From positions 1 through 40,617 of the forward strand of contig CAMYOO010000004.1 of assembly GCA_947260035.1 (NCBI GenBank): a stretch of DNA of 40,617 bases. Reading direction: 5' to 3'. A program made the position numbers and the translations under genes. The number at the start of each line of letters is the position of its first letter. Position 1 is the first letter of the stretch. Shown here in pieces: positions 17,496 through 25,803 of this stretch. Source of the DNA: an uncultured delta proteobacterium. GTDB lineage: Bacteria; Myxococcota_A; UBA9160; JAFDET01. The notes under the pieces were generated by a model. The model worked only from the letters and a program-made list of their open reading frames with translations, had not been told where the DNA came from and searched no databases.

Positions 17496-18857
17496 ATGAA
17501 CATCGTGATCGTGGGCGGCGGCTTGGTGGGCTCGACCCTGGCCCAGAAGCTGTCCCAGGACGGCCACGACGTCACGCTGGTCGAGAGGGATGCGCACCTG
17601 GTGCGCGATCTCTCCGAGACCCTGGACGCCCAGATCGTCGGGGGCAACGGCACCACGGCCGCCACCCTGCGCAAGGCCGGGATCGAGAAGGCCGCGCTGC
17701 TGGTCGCGACCACCGACTCCGACGAGGCCAACATCGTCGTGGGGCTCGTGGCCGGCTCGATCTTCGAGGTTCCGCGCATCGTGGTGCGCCTGCGCGAGCA
17801 GGATCACGTGGAGGGCTTCGCCGAGGTCAGCAAGGACCACGCCGTGGACTACGCCTTCGTGAACCCCATCGAAGCGGCCGTGGATCGCATCGTGGAGCTG
17901 CTCGAGGTGCCGGGCGCCCTGGACGTGGCCTCGTTCCTGGACGGCCGGCTGCTGGTGGCGGGCTTCCGTATCGGCGAGGGCTCGGACTTCGCCGGTCTGC
18001 TGGTGAGCCACGTGCAGCTGCTGTTCGCCGGAACGCCCACGCTCGTCGCCGCAATCCACCGCGGTAGCGATTGGATCATTCCCTCCGGCGCCGACGAGAT
18101 TCGTGCCGGCGACCTGGTCTACTTTGCGATCGCACGCGAGGACCTGGAGGGCGTGCTCGCGCTGGTGGGGACGTTGCGGGAGGAGCGTCGCCACATCATG
18201 GTGGCGGGCGCCGATCGCATCGGCCTGGCCCTGGCTCGGCGCTTGGAGAACCGCGACGCCAAGGTCATCGTCATCGAGGCCGATTTCGACGTTGCGCGCC
18301 GCGCCGCCGACCAGCTCGAGCACCCGGTGGTGGTGCACGGCGCCGTCACCGACGGAGCGCTGCTCGAAGAAGAAGAGATCGAGCGCGTCGCGACGTTCGT
18401 GTCGCTGACGCCGAACCACGAGACGAACCTGGTGGCCGGCCTGCTGGCGAAGCGGCTGGGCGCGGGCCGTGCCTTCGCCCTGGTGGACCACCCGGCGTTG
18501 GCCGACCTGATCGGCGAGGTGGGAATCGACGCGGTCATCAGCCCGCGCCTGCTGGCCATCGGCCTGATCCTGCGCCACATCCACGGCGGCTCGGTGCACT
18601 CGGTGGCGCCGCTCCTGGAGGACCGCGTGGAGCTGTTGGAGGCCGAGGCCGTGGAGGGCAGCCGTCTGGTCGCCGCCCCCTTGGCCGAGGTGGGCCTGCC
18701 CCGGGGTGTCCTGGTGGTGGCCGTGCGCCGCGGCGCCCAGATCCTGGTCCCGCGCGGCGACGACCGGGTCGAGGTCGGCGACCGCGTGCTGCTGATCACC
18801 GCCGTCGAGAACGCGGCCAAGCTCACCGAGTTCATCGAAGGCAGCGGCCAGACCTGA
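17496..18857 (+). CDS. trkA: Trk potassium uptake regulatory subunit TrkA
   Basis: 453 residues, the standard length for a two-repeat TrkA. The order is RCK_N (GGGLVGS nucleotide loop at 7–13), RCK_C, a second RCK_N (GADRIGLALA near 230), then RCK_C. TrkA is a cytoplasmic peripheral protein that binds NAD(H) and gates the TrkH/TrkG K+ channel. No trkH is visible here, so its partner must be encoded elsewhere. A Gly-rich ribosome-site-like stretch (CGGGGGGC) precedes the ATG. The 3' end abuts a cluster of palindromic repeats. The second nucleotide loop deviates from GxGxxG, which is usual for the second half of TrkA. Confidence 0.93.
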   Translation: MNIVIVGGGLVGSTLAQKLSQDGHDVTLVERDAHLVRDLSETLDAQIVGGNGTTAATLRKAGIEKAALLVATTDSDEANIVVGLVAGSIFEVPRIVVRLREQDHVEGFAEVSKDHAVDYAFVNPIEAAVDRIVELLEVPGALDVASFLDGRLLVAGFRIGEGSDFAGLLVSHVQLLFAGTPTLVAAIHRGSDWIIPSGADEIRAGDLVYFAIAREDLEGVLALVGTLREERRHIMVAGADRIGLALARRLENRDAKVIVIEADFDVARRAADQLEHPVVVHGAVTDGALLEEEEIERVATFVSLTPNHETNLVAGLLAKRLGAGRAFALVDHPALADLIGEVGIDAVISPRLLAIGLILRHIHGGSVHSVAPLLEDRVELLEAEAVEGSRLVAAPLAEVGLPRGVLVVAVRRGAQILVPRGDDRVEVGDRVLLITAVENAAKLTEFIEGSGQT

Positions 18858-18876
18858 AACCGAGCCCCTGCACTCA

Positions 18877-19010
18877 GGGACGTTCCTGCATAACTGCACC
18901 GAGTACCACTCCTGCACGGAGGGACGTTCCTGCGTAACTGCAGCGAGTGCCACTCCTGAGGGCAGGACTGGCACCGAATGCAGTTACGCAGGAACGTCCC
19001 TCCGTGCAGG
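18877..19010 (-). repeat. Palindromic intergenic repeat, three copies (locus 1)
   Basis: Copy A begins at 18877 and copy B at 18921, in direct orientation with a 44-base period. Each starts GGGACGTTCCTGC followed by a TAACTGCA block and a CCACTCCTG block. Copy C is inverted and ends with CGTCCC at 18995–19000. B and C form a huge hairpin: 18911–18942 and 18979–19010 are perfect 32-base reverse complements, and pairing continues inward with two mismatches to a 4-base loop. The cluster fills the gap between the convergent trkA and LLM genes. The same unit recurs near 25786. It resembles REP/BIME-type elements; no transposase lies in the window. Confidence 0.85.
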
Positions 19011-19016
19011 TGGGGG

Positions 19017-19970
19017 CTAGCCGGCCAGGCTGGGGAGCTGCGGGAGGATCTCCGCGCCGACGCGTTCGGCGAACGCCTGGGGATCCGATAGCGGCGAGAG
19101 CACGAAGTGGCGCACGCCGGCTGCGTGGAAGCCGCGCATCTGCTCCAGGCAGTCCTCGGGGCGCCCCAGCAGCACGTAGCGCGGAGCCGCCTCGCGGAAC
19201 TGCTCCACGGGCCGTGCGTAGACCCCCGCCAGGACGGCCGCCGCTCGCTCGAGCGCCTTTTCGTAGACGTCGTCGACGGCGGTGAAAAGGAAGGCTGCGG
19301 TGTCGAAGCGCTGGAGCGTACGTCCAGCCGCTTCGGCGTGTCCGGCAATCGTCTCCAGGTTCGCGCGGTACGTGTCCGTCGCGCACATGTGGGAGATGTA
19401 GCCGTCGCCGAGCCGCCCGGCGCGCCGGAACGCCGGCGGGCGGCGCCCTCCGATCCAGACCGGCGGGCCGCCGGCCTGCACCGGCTTGGGGTTCATGGAC
19501 ACCGGGCCGAACGAGAAGTGGCGACCGCGGTGCTCCACCGTGTCTTCGCTCCAGAGCCGGCGCAGGATCTCGATCCCCTCGTCGGTGCGCGAGCCGCGCT
19601 CGGCCCGGGGCACGCCGCAGGCCTCGAACTCCGGCGGGAACTCGCCGCCCACGCCGACTCCAAAGAGGACGCGTCCGCCCGAGAGCACGTCCAGGGTGGC
19701 GACGCTCTTGGCGGCCACCGCCGGCCGGCGCAGGGGAAGCAGGTAGACGCTGGTTCCGAGCGACACGCGTTCGGTGGCGCCGGCCAGGAAAGAGAGCAGC
19801 GAGAGCGACTCCAGGATCGGCACGTGGAACGCGATGTGATCGCCGGCCCAGAGCGAGTCGAAGCCCAGCTCCTCGCAGCGCCGGGCCAGGGTCCGGGCCG
19901 GCTCTCGCGCCGCCCCTGCCACGACCATCCCGCAGCGGACCCTGTCCGAGACGGGCAGGGGAGCGGGCAT
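19017..19970 (-). CDS. LLM-class (luciferase-like) flavin/F420-dependent oxidoreductase
   Basis: 317 residues forming the bacterial-luciferase-like TIM barrel. Typical segments are RCEELGFDSLWAGDHIAF, SLGTSVYLLPLRRPAVAAKSVATLDVLSGGR, FGVGVGGEFPPEFEACGV and the C-terminal GVRHFVLSPL. Proteins of this type use F420 or FMN to oxidise or reduce small organic substrates. Cofactor and substrate cannot be separated by sequence alone. The gene starts 7 bases after the SH3-domain gene's stop, so the two are probably co-transcribed, although no functional link is obvious. Its 3' end lies 6 bases from the repeat cluster. Confidence 0.85.
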   Translation of the reverse strand: MPAPLPVSDRVRCGMVVAGAAREPARTLARRCEELGFDSLWAGDHIAFHVPILESLSLLSFLAGATERVSLGTSVYLLPLRRPAVAAKSVATLDVLSGGRVLFGVGVGGEFPPEFEACGVPRAERGSRTDEGIEILRRLWSEDTVEHRGRHFSFGPVSMNPKPVQAGGPPVWIGGRRPPAFRRAGRLGDGYISHMCATDTYRANLETIAGHAEAAGRTLQRFDTAAFLFTAVDDVYEKALERAAAVLAGVYARPVEQFREAAPRYVLLGRPEDCLEQMRGFHAAGVRHFVLSPLSDPQAFAERVGAEILPQLPSLAG

Positions 19971-19977
19971 CTACAGA

Positions 19978-20544
19978 CTACAGCCGGATGCGGCGCGAGG
20001 CGCGGCGCCCCGAGGTCTTCGACAGGATTGCGCCCAGCGCCATCCCCACGGCCAGGATCGTTGCGCCGGTGATCCATTCGGGCCAGCGTGCCCCGGCCTT
20101 GAGCTCGCGGTTCTCGGTGTCCAGCCGTTCCAGCTCGCTGCGCTGCCCCGTCTCGCGTTCCTGCAGAGCGGTGTTGCTGCTCTCCAGGCGCGCGTTGGTC
20201 TCCTCCAGCGAGGCCAGGCGCTCGCGCAGACCGGCGGTTTCGCCCTCGAGCTGCTGGAGCCGCCGGGTCGGGGGCGCTTCTGGGGACAGGTAGCCGCCGG
20301 GGATCCAGCCGAGCTTGCCCTCGCCGGTGCGCACCCGGGTCCATTTGTCCTTGCGCTGCATCACCTGCACTTCGTCGCCGGTCTCCACGGCGCCGATGAT
20401 GCGGTGCTCGTTGCTGGGGCCCGTACGGAGGTTCAGGCTCACCTGGGGGCGGATCCACGCCGGTTCGGCATGGGCGATCCCCGTCAACAACAGCCCGGCC
20501 GCGAGTGCCGCTGCCCAGCACCTCCAGGTGCGCAGCTGCCTCAT
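19978..20544 (-). CDS. SH3 domain protein with coiled coil and C-terminal membrane anchor (TIGR04211-like)
   Basis: 188 residues from the ATG at 20544, chosen because MRQLRTWRC followed by a hydrophobic run makes a good signal peptide and GGAGGG lies nine bases upstream. An ATG at 20562 would add six residues. After cleavage near AHA comes a bacterial SH3b domain (LNLRTGPSNEHRIIGAVETGDEVQV through GWIPGGYL), then a coiled coil of about 60 residues rich in Glu, Arg and Leu, then a membrane helix (ITGATILAVGMALGAIL) and a short basic tail. This matches the YgiM/TIGR04211 plan: a periplasmic SH3 domain tethered to the inner membrane, possibly touching the cell wall. A weak −10-like TACACT lies at 20604–20609. 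Confidence 0.8.
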   Translation of the reverse strand: MRQLRTWRCWAAALAAGLLLTGIAHAEPAWIRPQVSLNLRTGPSNEHRIIGAVETGDEVQVMQRKDKWTRVRTGEGKLGWIPGGYLSPEAPPTRRLQQLEGETAGLRERLASLEETNARLESSNTALQERETGQRSELERLDTENRELKAGARWPEWITGATILAVGMALGAILSKTSGRRASRRIRL

Positions 20545-20698
20545 GACGTCGGTCCCTCCCATCCCACGTCCACCCTCCGTCCGCAGGTTCGGGACGGGGC
20601 CGAAGTGTAGCGGCTCCGAGCCCCCGCGGGATGCCGGGAATTCCGCACAGCGGCCGGTATCGCCGAGGCGCTGGGCAAGCTCTAAACTCCGCTCGCGT

Positions 20699-20774
20699 TC
20701 CCCGGTAGCTCAGCTGGCAGAGCAAGCGGCTGTTAACCGCTGGGTCGTAGGTTCGAGTCCTACCCGGGGAGCCA
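20699..20774 (+). tRNA. tRNA-Asn (GTT)
   Basis: A 76-base cloverleaf. The acceptor stem is TCCCCGG (20699–20705) with CCGGGGA (20764–20770), discriminator G, and CCA encoded at 20772–20774. The anticodon stem AGCGG/CCGCT encloses the loop CTGTTAA with anticodon GTT at 20732–20734. The T-arm is GTAGGTTCGAGTCCTAC. A −10-like TAAACT at 20683–20688 is spaced correctly for a start a few bases upstream. No T-rich terminator follows within 45 bases. Confidence 0.97.
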
Positions 20775-20819
20775 CTTCGCTCGCGGCCGCCTGCGTCCGC
20801 CAGGCCGGGGCCGTGGCTC

Positions 20820-22052
20820 TCAGGGTGCAGCTGAGGGGGCCGCGCTGGGGAGAGCGGCCTCCACGACGGCCGAGGCCGGGGCCCGGGTGCCGTCTTCGCG
20901 CTCCAGAACGACGGCATAGTGATAGGTACGGCCGGGCTCGGCCGACGCGTCCACGAAGGCATCGCCGTCGACCCGGGCGAGCTCCGTGCGGCGTAGCCGG
21001 CCCACGCGGTACACGCGCGCCGCCTGGTAGCCCTCCTCGCGCCGCAGGTTCCAGCTCAGGGCGATCCCGCCTTCGGCGGGGCCGGCGGCCAGATGGTAGT
21101 CCTCGCCGTGGACCTCAACCGGATCCGAGGGCGCGCTCTCGAGGCCGTCGGCATCGATCGCGACCAGCCGATACACGAGCGCCTCGCCGGAGGCGACCCG
21201 CGTGTCCTCCGCCGACGACGCGTCGGCCGGCAGCGTGGCCACGGTTGCCACTTCGCCGCCGTCGGCCGGGCCGCGCAGCAGCCGGTAGCCCGCCACGTCG
21301 CGCTCCACGTTGGCGTCCCACGCCAGTCGATTGGCACCCAGGCGCTTCGCTTCCACGCGCAGGCCGATGGGAGGCAACGGCTCGGCCTTGGTCACCGCCT
21401 GGACCGAGGCGCCGGGCTTGCCTTCCACGCCGACGGCGTTGCGCGAGGCCACCCGGTAGTAGAATACCCGTAGATCGTCGAGGTCGCGGTCCAACCACGT
21501 GGTGGAAAAGCGGCCCTCCGGGTGGGCTACCGGCAGGAACGGCCCATCGGCAGCAGGGCTGCGCTGCACGACGTAGCCCATCACCTCCGGGTTGCGTGCG
21601 GCCCGCCACTGCAGGGCCACCTGGCGCGGCAGATGGCTGATGGCCTGGAGGCCCCGCGGCGCGGAGGGCGGGCCCGCGGTTCGCGCCGACGCCACCGGCG
21701 AGACGGGCACGCCCACGCCCCCGTCCGTGGCCAGACTGCGCACCCGGTAGCGATAGCGGCTCTCGTCCAGGAGCTCGCCTTCGTCGACGTGCGATGTCTG
21801 GAAGCGCCCCGTCAGCACGACCACCCGCGTATAGGTCTCTTCGCCGGGGTCGGCGCGCTCGACCACGTACCCCGCGACATCGCGCGACGCGACCGGCTGC
21901 CAGACCAGGGGCACCCGACGAAGCTCGCCGCCCTCGGCGCGCAGCGCCGCCGGCGCCGCCAGATCCCGGCTGGCCCCGTCCTCGGCCCGCATGCCGGCCA
22001 GCCCGGCGCAGCCGGACGCCAGCAGGGTCAGTGCGATTGCCGCAGCCCGCAT
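20820..22052 (-). CDS. Fibronectin type III repeat lipoprotein
   Basis: 410 residues. The N-terminus is a short signal ending in LLASGC, with lipidation at Cys15. The mature part is about four tandem fibronectin type III-like domains. Each has the pattern of a Trp or Leu in the B strand, as in PLVWQPVASRDVAGYVVERA, VALQWRAARNPEVMGYVVQRS, LAWDANVERDVAGYRLLRG and LSWNLRREEGYQAARVYRVG, and a Tyr in the F strand. The family gives no enzymatic role; such lipoproteins usually act as surface or periplasmic binding scaffolds. It begins two bases after the stop of the TPR lipoprotein, so the two should be co-expressed and may interact. The C-terminus is Ala/Pro/Ser rich. Confidence 0.82.
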   Translation of the reverse strand: MRAAAIALTLLASGCAGLAGMRAEDGASRDLAAPAALRAEGGELRRVPLVWQPVASRDVAGYVVERADPGEETYTRVVVLTGRFQTSHVDEGELLDESRYRYRVRSLATDGGVGVPVSPVASARTAGPPSAPRGLQAISHLPRQVALQWRAARNPEVMGYVVQRSPAADGPFLPVAHPEGRFSTTWLDRDLDDLRVFYYRVASRNAVGVEGKPGASVQAVTKAEPLPPIGLRVEAKRLGANRLAWDANVERDVAGYRLLRGPADGGEVATVATLPADASSAEDTRVASGEALVYRLVAIDADGLESAPSDPVEVHGEDYHLAAGPAEGGIALSWNLRREEGYQAARVYRVGRLRRTELARVDGDAFVDASAEPGRTYHYAVVLEREDGTRAPASAVVEAALPSAAPSAAP

Positions 22053-22054
22053 GC

Positions 22055-23131
22055 CTAGGGCATCCCGGAGCCCACCTCGGGCTCGGCGCGCAGGCGTTCC
22101 AGATTGGCCAGCAGGTGCTCCGCGCGCTGGGTCCAGTCGCGCGCCCGTTCGTTGTCGGGGTCGATGAGCAGCGCCAGGCGCCAGCGCTCCAGGGCGCCGT
22201 ACAGGTCCTCGCGGCCGAAGGCGACGCGCCCGCCCTCGATCAGCCCATCCACGCGCGGCGCAAGGCGCTCTCGCAGCATCTTCATGTGCTCGCGGGCGCC
22301 GCGGTGGTCCGGATCGCTCTCCACCGCGGCCAGGTCGTAGCGAAGCGCCTTGTAGGGATCGCCGGAACGCTCCGCCGCCAGCGCGTTGCGGTAGAAGCCC
22401 TCCGCTCGGATCTCCTTGTCGCCGGCGCCCAGCGCCGGCGGGGGCACCGCGGCCCGGGAACGGCCCGACTTCCGCTCGATATCGCGGATGGTCGTGAGGT
22501 AGGCCAGGTTGCCCTGGGCCGATTCGTTGCCCGGCTCGATGATCAGGGCCGATCGAAAGGAAGCCTCGGCGTCGGCCAGATCGCCGGCCGCAAAGTGACG
22601 TCGTCCCTCGCGCAGGCGCCGGGTCACCTCGCCGCTCACCGCCTCGTCCAACGCGCGCTCGTTGCCCTCGCGGCTCGCATCGAACGGATCGAGGGTGCGC
22701 AGCGCGGTCATCTCGCGCCGAGCCGCCGCCAGGTCACCCTTCTCGAAGGCGACCTCGAAGGCCTCTCGGTGGCGCTGCTTGCGCGTGGCCAGGCTGCGCG
22801 ACAGACGCTGCACGCGCTCCAGGGTGGCGCGGTCGTCGGGCCGAAGCTCCAGGGCCAGACGGTAGGAGAGGATCGCCTCGGCCAGTCGTCCGTGATCCTC
22901 GAACCAGGCGCCGCGCTTCTGGTGGCGATCGGCGAGCTTCTCGACGTCGGCCTCCAGCTCGGAGAGGCGTGCTTCTGCGGCCGCGCGGTCGCTGCTGCTC
23001 TCGGGCACCGCGCGCCAGACTTGCAGGGCACCGCGCAGGTCTCCCTGCCGGTACAGGCGGTCGCCTTGCTCCAGCGGGCTGGCGCAGGCCGCCAGCAGCA
23101 GGCTCATCGCGACGAGGAGGCGCCGTCTCAC
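22055..23131 (-). CDS. TPR-repeat lipoprotein
   Basis: 358 residues. The signal MRRRLLVAMSLLLAAC gives a clear lipobox with Cys16. The body is helical with TPR-like units, for example GDRLYRQGDLRGALQVWRAV, HGRLAEAILSYRLALELRPDD, AAGDLADAEASFRSALIIEPGN and GREDLYGALERWRLALLIDPDN, separated by Arg/Glu-rich helices. TPRs mediate protein assembly; no partner can be named. The GTG start overlaps the cyclase stop as GTGA, and the FN3 lipoprotein follows 2 bases after its stop. This places two envelope lipoproteins downstream of a membrane cyclase. Localisation is probably the inner face of the outer membrane, since residue +2 is Ala rather than Asp. Confidence 0.82.
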   Translation of the reverse strand: MRRRLLVAMSLLLAACASPLEQGDRLYRQGDLRGALQVWRAVPESSSDRAAAEARLSELEADVEKLADRHQKRGAWFEDHGRLAEAILSYRLALELRPDDRATLERVQRLSRSLATRKQRHREAFEVAFEKGDLAAARREMTALRTLDPFDASREGNERALDEAVSGEVTRRLREGRRHFAAGDLADAEASFRSALIIEPGNESAQGNLAYLTTIRDIERKSGRSRAAVPPPALGAGDKEIRAEGFYRNALAAERSGDPYKALRYDLAAVESDPDHRGAREHMKMLRERLAPRVDGLIEGGRVAFGREDLYGALERWRLALLIDPDNERARDWTQRAEHLLANLERLRAEPEVGSGMP

Positions 23132-24507
23132 GGAGCCTCCTGGCGCGACGGCGGCTCGGCTTCGACCACGTAGGTGTGCACCGGCTCCTGGCGCCCCGAC
23201 AGCTGGCGTTCGCCCTCGAAGCGCAACCGGAACGAATCGCGCACCCGGCGCTGCACCGCCTCGGAGACCAGGATCTCGCCGGGCCGCGCCAGCTTCTCCA
23301 GGCGGTGGGCCACGTTCACCGCGTCGCCGACGGCCGTGAAGTCGGTGCGCTGCTCGGACCCGATGTTGCCCACCACCACCACGCCCGTGTGGATGCCGAT
23401 GCCCAGCTCGACGGTGGCCAGCGCCGAGTCCGGCCCGCCCGCCCCGCGTCGCTCCGCAAGGGCCGCCTGCATGTCCAGCGCTGCGGCCACCGCGCGACTG
23501 GCGTGATCCTCCTGGGGCAACGGTGCGCCGAAGTACGCCATCACCGAGTCGCCCATATACTTGTCGATGATGCCGCCCCGGGCCAGGATGCGATCCGAGG
23601 CCAGCTGGAAGACCTCATTGAGGAGCGACACGACATCGGTCGCCTTCATCCCCTCCGACAGGCGCGTGAAGCGGCGGATGTCGGCAAACAGCAGCGTCAC
23701 CTCGCGCTCGGCGCCACCCAGCTGATGGTCTTCGCCGCTCTCGAGCAGCTGGGTCAGGACGAAGTCGTTGACGTAGCGACCGAAGGCGCGCTGCAGACGC
23801 TCCTTTTGCTGGAGCGACTCGCCCATCTCGTTGAAGGCCCGCGTCAGCGACCCCACCTCGTCGCGCGAAGTGGGCGGCACCCGCACCGAGAGGTCGCCGC
23901 TGGAGAGCCGCTCGACACCGGCGCGCAGGCGGCGCAGGGGACCGACCAGGAGCGCTACGAACGCGAGCCCCGCGCCCACGCCGACGATCACCACGCCTGC
24001 GGCCACCGCGGCGAGCTGGCGCTGGGTGTGGGCGACGACCGGGGTCACCAGCACATCCAGGTCCAGCTCGACCTGCACCTCGCCCACGCGCACGTCGCTG
24101 TAGATGACCGGCGCACCCACGCGCAGGCGCCGTTCGTCTCCGGTCACCACCGGCGCGAGCGCTTCCGCCGCCAGGGGACGGCCGCTCGAGCCGCGCTCGG
24201 CGCGCTCCAGCGAGGCGGCGATCTGCGCGTCGCGCGTCAGGATCCGCGCGCCCACCACGCCGGCTTCGCTGCGCAGCTCTTGCATCAGGGCCTCCAGCCG
24301 CAGGTCGTCCCCGGCCAACAGCGGCTCCGCGGCGCTGCCGGCCAGGCTGCGCGCCAGGGCGCGTCCGCGCTGACCGACCTCGTTCACCAGCGCCGCGCGC
24401 TCGTGGGCCGTGGCGATCCACGTAAGTCCCAGGCTGGCCCCGATGAGGAGCGCTACCACGAGCGCGCTGAACTTTACCTGGAGAGATCCCACCGCGCGTC
24501 CCCGCAT
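23128..24507 (-). CDS. Membrane adenylate cyclase, HAMP + class III catalytic domain
   Basis: 459 residues from the ATG at 24507; an ATG at 24561 would add 18 residues. The layout is a short cytoplasmic start, TM1 (about 10–32), a periplasmic sensor domain of about 130 residues, TM2 (about 165–187), HAMP (188–240) and the class III cyclase domain. All key residues are present: metal-binding Asp276 (LFADIRRFT) and Asp320 (KYMGDS), purine-selecting Lys316 and Asp389, and transition-state Asn398 and Arg402 (GDAVNVAHRLE). Lys/Asp at the purine site favours ATP over GTP, so cAMP is the expected product. The periplasmic ligand is unknown. It precedes two lipoproteins, the first in GTGA overlap, and follows greA on the same strand. 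Confidence 0.9.
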   Translation of the reverse strand: MRGRAVGSLQVKFSALVVALLIGASLGLTWIATAHERAALVNEVGQRGRALARSLAGSAAEPLLAGDDLRLEALMQELRSEAGVVGARILTRDAQIAASLERAERGSSGRPLAAEALAPVVTGDERRLRVGAPVIYSDVRVGEVQVELDLDVLVTPVVAHTQRQLAAVAAGVVIVGVGAGLAFVALLVGPLRRLRAGVERLSSGDLSVRVPPTSRDEVGSLTRAFNEMGESLQQKERLQRAFGRYVNDFVLTQLLESGEDHQLGGAEREVTLLFADIRRFTRLSEGMKATDVVSLLNEVFQLASDRILARGGIIDKYMGDSVMAYFGAPLPQEDHASRAVAAALDMQAALAERRGAGGPDSALATVELGIGIHTGVVVVGNIGSEQRTDFTAVGDAVNVAHRLEKLARPGEILVSEAVQRRVRDSFRLRFEGERQLSGRQEPVHTYVVEAEPPSRQEAP

Positions 24508-24581
24508 CCCGACGGCGGCGCCGTCCCGAAGAGCGTAATGAGCCGAGCAGGCTCGCCGCAACTTGCGGATTCACCTGGCTT

Positions 24582-25058
24582 TCAGTCGAAGCGGATGTCC
24601 CGGATCTCGAACTGCCGCGTACCCTTGGGGACGCGGACCGTGACCTCGTCGTCGATGTGCTTGCCCAGCAGGGCCCGGGCCACGGGCGAGCTCACCGAAA
24701 TCAGCCCGGCCGCCACGTCGGACTCGTCCTCGCCGACCAGGGTGTAGGCCACCTCTTCGTCCGTCTCGACGTCCACCAGGGCCACGGTGACTCCGAACCG
24801 GACCGCATCCGGGGGTTCTCCACCGATCTCGATGACCTGGGCGCGTGCCAGCCTGTCCTCGAGGGTGGAGATCCGCCCCTCGATATGGCCCTGGCGCTCC
24901 TTGGCAGCGTGGTATTCGGCGTTCTCGGACAGGTCCCCGTGAGCCCGCGCAGTCTCGATTTCCCTCACGATTTCGTGACGATCGTGGGTTCGCAGCCGGC
25001 GCAGCTCCTCCTTGAGGTTCTCGTAGCCGGCGGGGGTCATGGGAAGGCGGTCGGCCAT
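24582..25058 (-). CDS. greA: Transcription elongation factor GreA
   Basis: 158 residues, exactly the normal GreA length. The N-terminal coiled coil carries the loop GDLSENAEY (41–49), whose acidic residues Asp42 and Glu45 enter the RNA polymerase secondary channel to trigger cleavage of backtracked RNA. The C-terminal FKBP-like domain ends in KGTRQFEIRDIRF. The start ATG at 25058 encodes MADRLPMTPAGYENL, the usual N-terminus. The 5' leader carries a hairpin (25110–25139). The downstream cyclase begins about 75 bases after its stop, so a shared transcript is possible but not required. Confidence 0.96.
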   Translation of the reverse strand: MADRLPMTPAGYENLKEELRRLRTHDRHEIVREIETARAHGDLSENAEYHAAKERQGHIEGRISTLEDRLARAQVIEIGGEPPDAVRFGVTVALVDVETDEEVAYTLVGEDESDVAAGLISVSSPVARALLGKHIDDEVTVRVPKGTRQFEIRDIRFD

Positions 25059-25104
25059 GGGGCTCCCGGTGCCTGGGTGGTCCGCTGGGGGGTGGCGGGC
25101 GACC

Positions 25105-25139
25105 AGAAAGGCCGACGCCCTCCGGGGAAGACGTCGGCC
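25105..25139 (-). promoter_or_regulatory. Hairpin in the greA leader, weak terminator-like
   Basis: On the minus strand GGCCGACG (25139–25132) and CGTCGGCC (25117–25110) pair perfectly around a 14-base loop and are followed by TTTCT. The T-run is too short for a confident terminator. It ends about 50 bases upstream of the greA start. In Escherichia coli the greA leader also ends prematurely and yields the GraL RNAs, so a similar leader function is possible here by analogy only. Confidence 0.4.
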
Positions 25140-25167
25140 GAAGGACAGGCTACTGACCTACCGGCCC

Positions 25168-25803
25168 ATGTCAACGCAGCCTCCGATCCCCGCCGCCGCC
25201 CCCGCTCCGCCTCCCGGAGCCCCTCCTGCAGACCGCCTGGTGCGAATGGCCGGGGTCTTCTACGGGCTGCTGCTGGCGGCAGCCTGGATCTGGCGGACGG
25301 GCTGGGCCGGGGAGCCGCTCCTCTACGCCGATGCGCAGGCCGCGGCTCGCGGGGTGGCCTGGCCGGCCGATCTGGGCTGGGGACTGGCGGCCGGCGCCGT
25401 CGTGATCGGGGTCTCCTGGCTGACGACCTCCTGCAGCCGCTGGGGCGAGCGCCTGGCGCGGGCCCTGGCCGAATTGGTGGGCCGACCGAGTGTGGGCCAG
25501 GTCGCGCTCCTGGCCCTGGCCAGCGGGGTAGGGGAAGAGGCGTTCTTTCGCGGAGCGCTCCAGCCCCGGGTGGGTCTGGTGGGCGCCAGCCTGTTCTTCG
25601 CGTTGGCCCACTTCGTGCCGCGCCGCGAGATGCTGCCCTGGAGCGGATTCAGCCTGGTGGCGGGCCTGGCGCTCGGCGCGCTGTTCGAGTGGACCGGCAA
25701 CCTCGTCGCCCCCATCGCCGCCCACGCCCTGATCAACGGCGTAAACCTCACCCTCCTCACCCGCCAATACGGCGACGGTGCAAAGGGGGACGTTCCTGCA
25801 TAA
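25168..25803 (+). CDS. CPBP intramembrane metalloprotease (CAAX/Abi family)
   Basis: 211 residues from the ATG at 25168, the first start beyond the greA leader. About five to six hydrophobic helices are seen. The three CPBP motifs are in order: EEAFFRG (paired glutamates and Arg), a FALAHF segment (FxxxH), and HALINGVN (HxxxN). These supply the glutamate and histidine catalytic or metal-binding residues of the glutamic-type intramembrane protease fold. Substrates of such bacterial proteins are mostly unknown. The last five residues (GDVPA) and the stop codon are encoded by the intergenic palindromic repeat, so the C-terminus appears to have been rewritten by that element. Confidence 0.85.
   Translation: MSTQPPIPAAAPAPPPGAPPADRLVRMAGVFYGLLLAAAWIWRTGWAGEPLLYADAQAAARGVAWPADLGWGLAAGAVVIGVSWLTTSCSRWGERLARALAELVGRPSVGQVALLALASGVGEEAFFRGALQPRVGLVGASLFFALAHFVPRREMLPWSGFSLVAGLALGALFEWTGNLVAPIAAHALINGVNLTLLTRQYGDGAKGDVPA

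Noticed and set aside
18877-19010. CRISPR-like array
   Set aside because: Only two direct copies plus one inverted, no uniform spacers and no cas genes; the inverted copy forms a hairpin, which fits REP-type repeats.
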